Shown here piece by piece: positions 54,402 to 61,133 of a stretch of DNA of 61,133 nt. The position numbers and the translations under genes were made by a program. The notes under the pieces are model-generated. The model saw nothing but the letters and a program-made list of their open reading frames with translations. It searched no databases and was not told the DNA's origin. Location of the stretch: NCBI GenBank assembly GCA_026002835.1, contig BPGC01000011.1, positions 1 through 61,133 on the forward strand. Reading direction: 5' to 3'. This DNA comes from Candidatus Nitrosocaldaceae archaeon. Its GTDB lineage: Archaea > Thermoproteota > Nitrososphaeria > Nitrososphaerales > Nitrosocaldaceae. Position 1 is the stretch's first letter, and every line of letters begins with the position of its first letter.

Positions 54402-54527
54402 TTAGTTATTCTCTGACTCTTTAAGGACCTTATTCATCACTTCTTCATTACCTTCATGATATCTCATAGCTTCATCAATAAGCCAGTCATACAACTCCTT
54501 TGGAACCTTCTTCTTATTCAATACCAT
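54402..54527 (-). CDS. Small protein (41 aa) divergent from cbiE
   Basis: A short frame reading MVLNKKKVPKELYDWLIDEA and continuing to MNKVLKESENN. It is a basic start followed by two amphipathic helices. The ATG at 54527 lies about 29 nt from a TATA-like box (TTTATATG on the minus strand) that overlaps the cbiE promoter, which supports a leaderless real gene. Function unknown; it could be a ribbon-helix-helix-like fragment or a transposon relic. Confidence 0.5.
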   Translation of the reverse strand: MVLNKKKVPKELYDWLIDEAMRYHEGNEEVMNKVLKESENN

Positions 54528-54549
54528 GCATGTTTCTAGTAACTAATCA

Positions 54550-54557
54550 TATAAATA
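54550..54557. promoter_or_regulatory. Shared divergent TATA-like element
   Basis: TATAAATA on the plus strand lies 34 nt before the cbiE ATG (54584). Its complement provides TTTATATG about 29 nt before the 41-residue gene on the minus strand. One element may serve both directions. Confidence 0.45.
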
Positions 54558-54583
54558 AATTAGGTTCATTTAATCTAAAATGC

Positions 54584-55252
54584 ATGAGAGTTTACATTGT
54601 AGGAGTAGGACCAGGTAATCCAGAGTATATAACTGAAAGAGTTAAAAAGATAGTAGAGAAATCTGATATAATAGTTGGTTATAGATATACAGTAAATACA
54701 ATTAAACATCTGATAAATGGTAAAGATGTTAGATATGTTACATTAAAAGATCAAGAAGAGGTATATGCTAAGGTTTTAGAGGAGATTAGAGATACTGATA
54801 AGATATGTACAATTCCATTTACTGGCGATGCTAACTTTTCAGAATCAGAGATAACTGATAGGTTAAGAGAGATATTTGGAGATGCTAATACTATAATAGA
54901 ACCAGGAATAAGCTCAATACAAATTGCTGCATCTAGATCTAAGGTAGGCTTAGATAAAAGCAAGATAATAACATTCCATATAACTGGTAATATAGATAAA
55001 GAGAAGAAGCAATTATTAGATGCTTTGAAGGATGGCGAGAATGTAATAATGCTACCAAGACCTTGGGATTTCATGCCTAAAGATGTATCAGAGTTTATAA
55101 TGAAGAATGGAATAGATGCTAAAGAGTATGATGTAGATATCTATGAGCGTTTAACATTAGATGATGAGAGAGTTACAAAGACTAGATTAGATTCTATACC
55201 AGATAAAGATTATAGCGATCTAACGGTAATGGTTATAAGGAAGAGAGCATAA
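54584..55252 (+). CDS. cbiE: Cobalt-precorrin-7 (C5)-methyltransferase
   Basis: SAM-dependent methyltransferase of the corrin ring in cobalamin synthesis, 222 residues. The start MRVYIVGVGPGNPEYITERV is the family hallmark, followed by SDIIVGYRYTVNTIKHLI and the second glycine motif TGDANFSESE. The central GISSIQIAASRSKVGLD is typical. The frame opens at 54500 but the ATG at 54584 is the true start. No cbiT is fused or adjacent in the window. Confidence 0.92.
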   Translation: MRVYIVGVGPGNPEYITERVKKIVEKSDIIVGYRYTVNTIKHLINGKDVRYVTLKDQEEVYAKVLEEIRDTDKICTIPFTGDANFSESEITDRLREIFGDANTIIEPGISSIQIAASRSKVGLDKSKIITFHITGNIDKEKKQLLDALKDGENVIMLPRPWDFMPKDVSEFIMKNGIDAKEYDVDIYERLTLDDERVTKTRLDSIPDKDYSDLTVMVIRKRA

Positions 55253-55260
55253 AAGATAGT

Positions 55261-55998
55261 ATGAGAATAGTTATAGTAATAGCAATTATAGCAGTAATAG
55301 TTAGTATTATAATAGCAAGCAATCTTAATACACCAAATGAACAGATTAATAATGTAGTTGCAGTAAATAATACTATAGGAGAGTTATCGATAAGTGGATC
55401 TGCTAGTAAAAGTATAGAGCCAGATAAATTATCGATAAGTATAGGAGTTACTACTAATGATAAAAGTGCAAAGGTAGCAGTTGCTGAGAATAGAGAGTTA
55501 ATGAATAATATAATTAAAGTCTTGAACGAGAATGGAATTAGTAAAGATGAGATGCAAACTAGTTATTATAGTGTATATCCGATATATTCAAAGAGTGATA
55601 GGTGTATTGAGATATATCCTCCAATAGATTGTGAAGTTATAACAGGTTTTAGAGCGGTTAATACATTAACGATAATTACTAATGCAACAAAAGATGCTGG
55701 AGAGTTAATAGATCTTGCTATAGATGCTGGAGCAACTAACATACATGGAGTAACCTTTTTTGTCTCAGATGATTTGATGAGTAATATTAAAGATCAATTA
55801 CTGGAAGAAGCGGTTAGTAATGCAAAGATGAGAGCTGAGATAGTATTAAAACCATTAGATATGAAGATAGTTGGTGTAAAAAGTATCAATATAGATAGTA
55901 TTAACGTTCCATTATATACAGTAGCAGAGAAAACTACTATACTGCCATCTGAGCAGAAGATAGAGGTTAATGTGCATGTAACATTCTACATCTCTTAA
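55261..55998 (+). CDS. SIMPL-domain (DUF541) exported protein
   Basis: 245 residues. A signal/anchor helix (IVIVIAIIAVIVSIIIASNL) leads to a SIMPL domain: GELSISGSASKSIEPDKLSI, IGVTTNDKSAKVAVAENREL, NGISKDEMQTSYYSVYPIYS and the C-terminal KIEVNVHVTFYIS. Such proteins form large periplasmic or surface assemblies; role unknown. Two cysteines (RCIEIYPPIDCEV) may pair. It follows cbiE by 8 nt. Confidence 0.88.
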   Translation: MRIVIVIAIIAVIVSIIIASNLNTPNEQINNVVAVNNTIGELSISGSASKSIEPDKLSISIGVTTNDKSAKVAVAENRELMNNIIKVLNENGISKDEMQTSYYSVYPIYSKSDRCIEIYPPIDCEVITGFRAVNTLTIITNATKDAGELIDLAIDAGATNIHGVTFFVSDDLMSNIKDQLLEEAVSNAKMRAEIVLKPLDMKIVGVKSINIDSINVPLYTVAEKTTILPSEQKIEVNVHVTFYIS

Positions 55999-56003
55999 TT
56001 TTT

Positions 56004-56549
56004 TTATATTATTATATCTGCATCTGTTATGCTCTTGATCATATAATATTCTATAACAGCTGCTGCAAATAATATTATAGCAACTATACCTAATTGTATC
56101 AATGTTGAATATATTAGATCTTTATTAATCCTCTTATCTATTATAGCCTTGAATAATATCACACTCTGAGACATTGCTAAACCATATGAGAATATCTCCA
56201 TGATACCAAACGGTGTTAACAATATTGCTAAAGAAGGTATATTTGCTAACTCTGGGTTTGTTAAAGTGAAAGCTTTGAATACAGTTCCAGTCATAAATGC
56301 TGCAAATAATCCTAATGCTACACCTAAGACTGGTATAAACATACCAGCAGCTATTCTAAAGTTATTAAGAAATATACCAATGCTATCAATGTTTCTAGCA
56401 AGTTCAGAGAACTGCTCTCTTATCATATTTGCATCTTCTTCACTAATATCACTAATGCTCCCTATATAATAGAGGAGAGTAAAAGTTAATGATGCTATTA
56501 ATAGATACAACATCCTTCTCTTAAAACCGCTATACCATACTTTTACCAA
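56004..56549 (-). CDS. SpoIIM-family (stage II sporulation protein M) membrane protein
   Basis: 181 residues with about four or five helices. The conserved central pattern ILNN-R-like IFLNNFRIAAGMFIPVLGVA, then AFTLTNPELANIPSLAILLTP followed by FGIMEIFSYGLAMSQS, places it in the SpoIIM/DUF95 family. Archaeal members are of unknown function, possibly membrane remodelling or transport. Convergent with the SIMPL gene. Confidence 0.85.
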   Translation of the reverse strand: MVKVWYSGFKRRMLYLLIASLTFTLLYYIGSISDISEEDANMIREQFSELARNIDSIGIFLNNFRIAAGMFIPVLGVALGLFAAFMTGTVFKAFTLTNPELANIPSLAILLTPFGIMEIFSYGLAMSQSVILFKAIIDKRINKDLIYSTLIQLGIVAIILFAAAVIEYYMIKSITDADIII

Positions 56550-56583
56550 TATAGTAGGAAGCTATTAACTATTATTTCATTCT

Positions 56584-57783
56584 TTATATTACGCTAGAGA
56601 TCAATTGATCCTCTGATATAACTTGTCTTAATATAGATGGTTGTATTGCTAATGTTATCTTCTTCGTTCTACCATATCTTCCTTTATTGATAACTGGAGC
56701 GGATATCAAGCCTTGCATATCCAACTCACTTATCATCATCCCTACTCTTCTCTGTGTAACTGGTTCTAAACCAGATTTGTTTGCTAACTCTTTATATTTA
56801 TTATAAATATCACCAGTAGTTCCATTATTAGATAACATTATGCTACACATAACTAACTTCTCATGAATAGGCATCTTTCTTAATGTTTCTATAACTTTAT
56901 CTTGCTCGATCTTCTTCTCTGCAATCCTAACATGTTTCTCCTCAACTATATCTGCTCCTTCCCTCTCTGCTACCTCTCCAGCAACCCTTAATAGGTCTAC
57001 CGCTCTTCTTGCATCACCATGCTCAGAACCAGCTATAGCAGCACATAGATTAATTGCTGAATGACTTACACAATTATCATAAAAACCAAGTTTGGCTCTC
57101 TCAATTAATATATCTCTTAATTCTTTAACATTATATGGAGAGAATACAATCTCTTCCTCACTCAAACTACTTAATACTCTTGGATCTAAAAATTCTTTAA
57201 AATTAAGATCGTTTGATATACCAACCAAACCTAATGAACCATCTTCTAACCTTTCATTAGCTCTAGTCATCTGATATAATATCTCATCACCATGCTTCTT
57301 TACAAGAAAGTCTATCTCATCTAATACAAATACTGTATTTAATTTATTATCATTAATATAATTGATTATTCTTGTGAATAATTCGCTAGATGCAAGACCA
57401 GTAAATGGAAATCTTAAACCTATTGAGTTACCTAATTCAACTAACATAGTATACTCTCTATTAGCAGTCTTTGTATTAGAATATGCTAATGCTACTTTAA
57501 TATTAAGTTCTGATGCTTTCCTTTGTAAATGTTTTAAAACATATCTAGCAACTGCAGTCTTACCAGTACCAGGTTTTCCATATAATAATAGATTCGATGC
57601 TCTAAATCCTTTTAACAATGGAGATAATACCTCAGCAACCGCTCTTATCTCATCATCTCTAAATAATAATTTCTCTGGTATATAATCAGCTCTAAGGACA
57701 TCTCTATTCTTTAGTAATGGTTTTGAAGATACTACTCTATTAAATACATCATCAATTATATCACTCAACACACACACCTTCAT
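56584..57783 (-). CDS. cdc6: Orc1/Cdc6 replication initiator
   Basis: AAA+ origin-binding initiator, 399 residues. Walker A is GKPGTGKT at 69-76, Walker B is TVFVLDEIDFLV, sensor 1 is LVGISNDLNF and the sensor 2 region is HGDARRAVDLLRVAGEVAE. A C-terminal winged helix (VTQRRVGMMISELDMQGLIS) binds the origin boxes. The intergenic stretch upstream of its start carries origin recognition boxes, the standard archaeal arrangement in which the initiator gene sits beside its own origin. Confidence 0.96.
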   Translation of the reverse strand: MKVCVLSDIIDDVFNRVVSSKPLLKNRDVLRADYIPEKLLFRDDEIRAVAEVLSPLLKGFRASNLLLYGKPGTGKTAVARYVLKHLQRKASELNIKVALAYSNTKTANREYTMLVELGNSIGLRFPFTGLASSELFTRIINYINDNKLNTVFVLDEIDFLVKKHGDEILYQMTRANERLEDGSLGLVGISNDLNFKEFLDPRVLSSLSEEEIVFSPYNVKELRDILIERAKLGFYDNCVSHSAINLCAAIAGSEHGDARRAVDLLRVAGEVAEREGADIVEEKHVRIAEKKIEQDKVIETLRKMPIHEKLVMCSIMLSNNGTTGDIYNKYKELANKSGLEPVTQRRVGMMISELDMQGLISAPVINKGRYGRTKKITLAIQPSILRQVISEDQLISSVI

Positions 57784-57902
57784 TTCTACTCTAATAGTTA
57801 TCTTAATTGTATTCTCTTTTCAAATATAAATAAACAAGTAAAATATTATAAAGTAGAATGTAAAGTTATTCTTATATAGAATTGAGATTAGAATGAATAT
57901 TA

Positions 57903-57924
57903 CTCCAAAGGAATTATTGGTGTC
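57903..57924 (-). repeat. Degenerate inverted origin recognition box
   Basis: CTCCAAAGG...GGTGTC matches the reverse complement of the three boxes at 17 of 22 positions, with both ends kept (CTCCA and GGTGTC). Opposite orientation to the other three, as in origins where boxes flank the unwinding element. Confidence 0.6.
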
Positions 57925-57968
57925 TCTGTTAATAATCTGTTAATACTCTTTATAAAGAAGAAAGATAA

Positions 57969-57990
57969 GACACCTTTATTTCCACTGGAG
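57969..57990 (+). repeat. Origin recognition box 1
   Basis: ACACCTTTATTTCCACTGG with flanking G and AG. The reverse complement contains CTCCAGTGGAAA...AAAGGTGT, close to the known Orc1/Cdc6 box (CTCCAGTGGAAACnAAnGGGGT-like). Followed by AGTTAAC. Confidence 0.9.
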
Positions 57991-58026
57991 AGTTAACTAT
58001 ATGTTAACAATGTTAATTAGATATCT

Positions 58027-58048
58027 AACACCTTTATTTCCACTGGAG
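58027..58048 (+). repeat. Origin recognition box 2
   Basis: Identical to box 1 except for its first base. Begins 58 bp after box 1 and is followed by AGTTA, as box 1 is. Confidence 0.9.
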
Positions 58049-58070
58049 AGTTATTTTCTTGCCTATTTTA

Positions 58071-58092
58071 GACACCTTTATTTCCACTGGAG
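58071..58092 (+). repeat. Origin recognition box 3
   Basis: Identical to box 1 over 22 bp. Begins 44 bp after box 2 and is followed by TTAAAC. Confidence 0.9.
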
Positions 58093-58198
58093 TTAAACTG
58101 TTAATAGATTTTGAGCATGTTAACAGTTATAGATTAACAAGTTAACAAAAAGATCCTAATAGCATTTATCTGTTAACTTGTTAATATAATAACATCCT

Positions 58199-58591
58199 AT
58201 GCCTAGAAGTAAGAAGGTAAAGATACAACTTGAGGATGATAATGGTAGTAAGTACTCTATTATATTCGAAGGTAATATAGATAAAAGTAAGATTCTAAGA
58301 GCAGTTGAACTTTTACAACTCGTTAATAATGATGAAGAGGAGAAGGATGAAGTTAGTTTAAGTTCAACTGGTGATAAGATCTGGCATATTATAGAAGAGT
58401 ATTATCCATTAACTCAATTCACATCTACTAACTTATTAGAAGCATATGAAGATACTTATAACGAACCAATCAAACTTAGCGTGATCTCAACTTATCTAGC
58501 AAGATTCACAAGACGTGGATTATTATCAAGAGTTAAAGGTAAGAATGAGTGGGTATATAAGAAGGTAATTAAACAACCTCAGCTTCGATAA
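58199..58591 (+). CDS. Winged-helix protein next to the origin
   Basis: 130 residues. A basic start (PRSKKVKIQLEDDNGSKYSI) and a short beta/helix region with an acidic linker (NNDEEEKDEVS) are followed by a helix-turn-helix/winged-helix part (KIWHIIEEYYPLTQFTSTNL, IKLSVISTYLARFTRRGLLS, KNEWVYKKV). A TATA-like box lies about 25 nt before the ATG. Its location beside the origin boxes suggests a role in replication, segregation or control of orc1/cdc6; this is inference. It overlaps the gene at 58569 by 23 nt on the opposite strand. Confidence 0.7.
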   Translation: MPRSKKVKIQLEDDNGSKYSIIFEGNIDKSKILRAVELLQLVNNDEEEKDEVSLSSTGDKIWHIIEEYYPLTQFTSTNLLEAYEDTYNEPIKLSVISTYLARFTRRGLLSRVKGKNEWVYKKVIKQPQLR

Positions 58592-59087
58592 TACTTTTAC
58601 CAACTTCAGTTATACTATACTTATATGGTTTGTTACTTGTATCTCTTATGACATAGCCTTTTTCATACAGCTTTTTCATCAATCTTGCTGTATGTTCTCT
58701 AGATCTACCTATAGCTACTTCTATCTCTCTAGATGTCTTTGAACCTTCTAAAAGTATACTTAATACCTTCTTTTCAATACCTTCTACCTCTGTTTTTACA
58801 CTCTCTTTATATTCAATTGGTTTGTGATATGTGATGTGATATTCTTTTTCTTGTGATATTTGCTTATTTCTTAGCCTTAACTCTATTATATTAAGCCTTA
58901 ACATTATATCTGCTAATGTCTTCTCATACTCGCTTATCTTCTCTTCATACATCTTTCCTATCCTTTCATTCTCTTCATATCTTCTCACTCGCTTTAATAT
59001 CATAAGAGTTGTTAATAATCCTCCTAGATACCCTACTAAAGCTAGTATTGCTAATGTTATAAACTCTGTAATCTCTACAGTAGCCAT
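58569..59087 (-). CDS. Membrane-anchored coiled-coil winged-helix protein
   Basis: 172 residues: an N-terminal membrane helix (FITLAILALVGYLGGLLTTL), a charged coiled coil (about 35-75), a linker, then a MarR/TrmB-like winged helix (KKVLSILLEGSKTSREIEVA, GRSREHTARLMKKLYEKGYV). The C-terminal wing ends YKYSITEVGKSIIEAEVV. DNA binding from the membrane next to the origin is unusual and may tether or regulate this locus. A palindrome overlaps the start codon region, and its gene contains three GTGATAT motifs. Confidence 0.75.
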   Translation of the reverse strand: MATVEITEFITLAILALVGYLGGLLTTLMILKRVRRYEENERIGKMYEEKISEYEKTLADIMLRLNIIELRLRNKQISQEKEYHITYHKPIEYKESVKTEVEGIEKKVLSILLEGSKTSREIEVAIGRSREHTARLMKKLYEKGYVIRDTSNKPYKYSITEVGKSIIEAEVV

Positions 59088-59105
59088 GTGATATTATGAT
59101 ATCAC
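59088..59105. promoter_or_regulatory. Palindromic operator candidate at the start of the membrane-anchored regulator
   Basis: GTGATAT and ATATCAC are separated by four bases (TATG), forming an 18-bp palindrome directly upstream of the ATG at 59087. A dimeric regulator such as the winged-helix protein it precedes could bind it. The same heptamer recurs five more times within 370 bp. Confidence 0.6.
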
Positions 59106-59127
59106 TTATTCACATAATAACCTTACT

Positions 59128-59484
59128 CTAAACCTTACTTAACTCTTTCATAACCTTATCAATTATGTATATCACATCACTCACATCTATATCACTATCA
59201 CTATTCATAAATAACTCTAACTGTTTTATAACTCTATCAATTGTCATTTTCTTATCCTTATCAATTATACCTACTATCTCTAGTAATATAATGCTATATA
59301 ATACCTTTCTTATATTGTCTCTACTCTGTAATAACACTCTATAATATGCTCCTCTACTAACCCTTCTAACCTTCTCCTTCTTTATTCTATTATAAATAAT
59401 TTCAATTTGTCTCTTTGTAAATATTGAATTTTCAATCAAATGTTCAATTAATTGATTTTTTCTTATTTCATTACTACCTTCCAT
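59128..59484 (-). CDS. Hypothetical helical protein near the origin
   Basis: 118 residues from the ATG at 59484 (a GTG at 59493 would add three). Mostly helical and basic, with an HTH-like first part (LIEHLIENSIFTKRQIEIIY) followed by the basic segment KKEKVRRVSRGAYYRVLLQS and helices ending VIYIIDKVMKELSKV. The family is not recognised by name. It is upstream of the membrane-anchored regulator on the same strand with a 40-bp gap that holds the palindrome. Confidence 0.65.
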   Translation of the reverse strand: MEGSNEIRKNQLIEHLIENSIFTKRQIEIIYNRIKKEKVRRVSRGAYYRVLLQSRDNIRKVLYSIILLEIVGIIDKDKKMTIDRVIKQLELFMNSDSDIDVSDVIYIIDKVMKELSKV

Positions 59485-59549
59485 GTATACCACATTTGTA
59501 TAGCTTTAAGACTAATAAAGATATAACTCTCTCTTTACTTTCCTTATGT

Positions 59550-60281
59550 ATGGGAAGGATAGAAGAGATGTTAAGAGAGAAATGTAAAGAGAGGACTTTA
59601 TGTTTTGCATTGATAGATTCTGAGATGCAAGAGCCTTTAAAAGCATCAAAGATGGCTAAAGAGGCTGAAGAAATGGGGGTTGATGTAATATTAGTTGGTG
59701 GTTCATCTGTAATAGATCAGATAGAGTTGAATGAAGTTATCAAAGCTATTAAGGATAATGTAAAGATACCAGTAATACTATTTCCTGGCAATGTAACTGG
59801 TGTATCTCCATATGCAGATGCAATACTCTTTAGTTCTTTACTAAATTCAGAGAACCCATATTATATAACACAAGCACAAGCATTAGGAGCACTAGCTGTT
59901 AAAAAGTATAATCTAGAGAGCATATCAATGGGATATCTAATTATCGGTGATGGAAGTACTGCATGGTTTGTTGGTCAAGCTAGAGGCATTCCATTCAATA
60001 AACCTAAGATAGCAGTCATGTATGCTTTAGCAGCTCAATATATGGGAATGAGGGCATTATACCTAGAAGCAGGATCTGGAGCAAAACAGCATGTAGAGCC
60101 AGAGATGGTATCTGCTGTTAGAGCTAATTTCAATGGTTTACTTATAGTAGGAGGAGGTATTAGAGATGCTAAAGCTGCTAAAGCTATAAGCGATGCTGGA
60201 GCAGATATAATAGTAATTGGTACCGCATTTGAAGAAAAAGGTGCTACCGTTTTAAAGGATATAATAAATGTGATCAAATAA
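59550..60281 (+). CDS. Geranylgeranylglyceryl phosphate synthase
   Basis: Forms the first ether bond of archaeal lipids from sn-glycerol-1-phosphate and geranylgeranyl diphosphate. 243 residues, TIM barrel: FALIDSEMQEPLKASKMAKE, VDVILVGGSSVIDQIELNEV, PVILFPGNVTGVSPYADAIL, YLEAGSGAKQHVEPEMVSAV and LLIVGGGIRDAKAAKAISDA, where the last two bind phosphate. An open frame reaches back to 59424 but the ATG at 59550 is the real start. Its substrate comes from the dehydrogenase at 12501. Confidence 0.95.
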   Translation: MGRIEEMLREKCKERTLCFALIDSEMQEPLKASKMAKEAEEMGVDVILVGGSSVIDQIELNEVIKAIKDNVKIPVILFPGNVTGVSPYADAILFSSLLNSENPYYITQAQALGALAVKKYNLESISMGYLIIGDGSTAWFVGQARGIPFNKPKIAVMYALAAQYMGMRALYLEAGSGAKQHVEPEMVSAVRANFNGLLIVGGGIRDAKAAKAISDAGADIIVIGTAFEEKGATVLKDIINVIK

Positions 60282-60322
60282 GCCTAGAAAAATCTTTATA
60301 GAAACTATTAGTAATCAGTAGT

Positions 60323-60895
60323 ATGCGCATCTCAAATATAGAGTGGGATGATAAGAGAACAGCATTACTATATAAGATAATACTCTATATCTGTGGTGCC
60401 ATAATGGCTATTATAACAATATACGCATTATCTCTAAGTTTAATAGAATATCTAGAGACTGGTAAAGTTGTAGTAGGAGAGATTTTAGTAACTAGTGAAT
60501 TTCCAATTAAGGGATTGGCAAAACCAGTTTCATATCTAATGCTTGCATCTGTTATAGGCTGGTATTGTGTTACACGATTAGGAGAGAGAGTAACTAGGAA
60601 GAACTCAAAGACCTCAATAGCATTGATAGAGCTTATAGCTATCGCAGCTACAGTTATATCATTATATGAATTGATATACAATTTCATGGTTTGGAACGCA
60701 TTGATAACTGCAGATCTTTTGAGAGGAACTTTAGATATAGATAGATTAAGCATGCCTTATCCTAATCCAAATACACCATGGAGTTTAGTATTTGCTACAA
60801 AGATGTTCTTAGCATCATTGATAATAAGTGCACACGCTTGGTATCTTAGTGCTAAAGCATATAACGAAAGAAGTAAAAAAGGTAATAAAACTTAA
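60323..60895 (+). CDS. Hypothetical membrane protein (four helices)
   Basis: 190 residues, not recognised. Four helices are visible: IILYICGAIMAIITIYALSL, PVSYLMLASVIGWYCVTRLG, SIALIELIAIAATVISLYEL and TKMFLASLIISAHAWYLSAK, with a proline-rich external loop (PYPNPNTPWS). It lies 41 nt after GGGP synthase on the same strand, but a separate promoter is possible. Confidence 0.6.
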   Translation: MRISNIEWDDKRTALLYKIILYICGAIMAIITIYALSLSLIEYLETGKVVVGEILVTSEFPIKGLAKPVSYLMLASVIGWYCVTRLGERVTRKNSKTSIALIELIAIAATVISLYELIYNFMVWNALITADLLRGTLDIDRLSMPYPNPNTPWSLVFATKMFLASLIISAHAWYLSAKAYNERSKKGNKT

Positions 60896-60925
60896 TATTT
60901 AAATAAAGTTTTAGTAGTATTTATA

Positions 60926-61133
60926 ATGACATATTATGAAGCATTAAAATCTAGTCTAGATAAATATGGTGAAGTTATGATACGTATTAATACTGAAATT
61001 AGAGTTACATAAACATAATGTAAAATTTGATGATAATGCCAAAGAGATAATTGTAGATGCTAGCACTGAAACATATTGGATTAGTGCTGACAAGGTATCA
61101 TACTACTGGATTCATAAAGAAGGTATTGAGGAA
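60926..61133 (+). pseudogene. Conserved protein with a probable frameshift, cut by the window end
   Basis: The ATG at 60926 (MTYYEALKSSLDKYGEVMIR) runs 28 codons to a TAA at 61010. From 61005 another frame continues without a stop to the end of the window (LHKHNVKFDDNAKEIIVDAS, then WISADKVSYYWIHKEG). The two pieces join naturally into one protein, so one base seems lost or gained near 61000-61007. The 3' end is outside the window, so its state cannot be settled. Confidence 0.5.

Larger units (their letters stand above)
57784..58198. other. Predicted replication origin (oriC)
   Basis: A 415-bp non-coding stretch beside orc1/cdc6. It holds three direct 22-bp repeats matching the archaeal origin recognition box, a degenerate inverted box on the left (57903-57924), an AT-rich segment between them (about 57925-57968, candidate unwinding element), and about ten TGTTAA/TTAACA motifs across 57928-58185. 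A promoter for the gene at 58199 (TTAATATAATAA) occupies the right end. No open frame is credible here. Confidence 0.88.

Noticed and set aside
54500..54583. N-terminal extension of CbiE
   Set aside because: The family begins with the glycine-rich motif right after the ATG at 54584; the upstream part overlaps the divergent promoter and the 41-residue gene.
57969..58092. Three 22-bp repeats that might be read as a short CRISPR array
   Set aside because: Spacing is unequal (58 and 44 bp starts), the units match the archaeal origin recognition box, and they sit beside orc1/cdc6 with no cas genes.
59424..59549. N-terminal extension of GGGP synthase
   Set aside because: The added residues do not resemble the family, overlap the divergent gene, and the ATG at 59550 gives the usual N-terminus.
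1..61133. tRNA or rRNA genes
   Set aside because: No T-arm-like GTTCRA motif with matching acceptor stem and no rRNA-like stretch was noticed in the intergenic gaps; a covariance search would be needed to be sure.

Overview
The window is archaeal chromosome, roughly one third GC by eye. The gene set points to the Thaumarchaeota (Nitrososphaeria): archaeal lipid enzymes (glycerol-1-phosphate dehydrogenase, geranylgeranylglyceryl phosphate synthase), Orc1/Cdc6, GINS and RPA, an archaeal V/A-type ATP synthase, a bacterial-type riboflavin synthase inside an otherwise archaeal riboflavin operon, and several short families known to me mainly from thaumarchaea (for example a DUF6659-like protein). 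No amo, rRNA or tRNA gene is visible, so genus and ammonia oxidation cannot be judged. Many genes have a TATA-like box 26-30 nt before the start codon, which suggests leaderless transcripts; I used this to correct several starts.

Layout. 1-5.4 kb: ATP synthase subunits I and C, a decayed interval carrying a 73-bp copy of part of the subunit C gene, then a Dps-like ferritin and a Rieske protein. 5.4-8.1 kb: a zinc-ribbon mini-protein, a thiolase with its OB-fold partner, and a heavily frameshifted surface-protein pseudogene. 8.1-12.4 kb: riboflavin operon ribE-ribB-ribH-arfA-amidohydrolase-arfC. 12.5-24.1 kb: lipid, NAD and RNA-end enzymes, membrane proteins and an ABC exporter. 24.2-32.3 kb: DUF6659, RPA and a KaiC-like ATPase converge on the ATP synthase block E-A-B-D plus a 40-residue coiled-coil gene. 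32.4-40.8 kb: a frameshifted CAP-domain exoprotein, nucleotide kinases, an HD hydrolase, a phosphatase, Hsp20 and a UbiB-like kinase.

40.9-43.75 kb is the clearest accessory island: three overlapping AT-rich genes, the last HEPN-like and the middle one with a coiled coil and a nucleotidyltransferase-like tail, directly followed by an intact IS5/ISH1-like insertion sequence with terminal repeats and a perfect 8-bp target duplication. 43.8-56.6 kb returns to core genes: a Nudix hydrolase, an M1 aminopeptidase, PhoU, a complete pantothenate-to-phosphopantetheine cluster, GINS, glutamine synthetase and CbiE, with a candidate small RNA and a 41-residue gene near 54.3-54.5 kb.

56.6-59.5 kb holds a replication origin. 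orc1/cdc6 is followed by a 415-bp intergenic stretch with three direct 22-bp origin recognition boxes, a degenerate inverted fourth box, and about ten TGTTAA motifs. Next to it lie a winged-helix gene, a membrane-anchored winged-helix gene with a palindrome over its start codon, and a cluster of GTGATAT motifs. The window ends with GGGP synthase, a membrane protein and an apparently frameshifted gene running off the edge.
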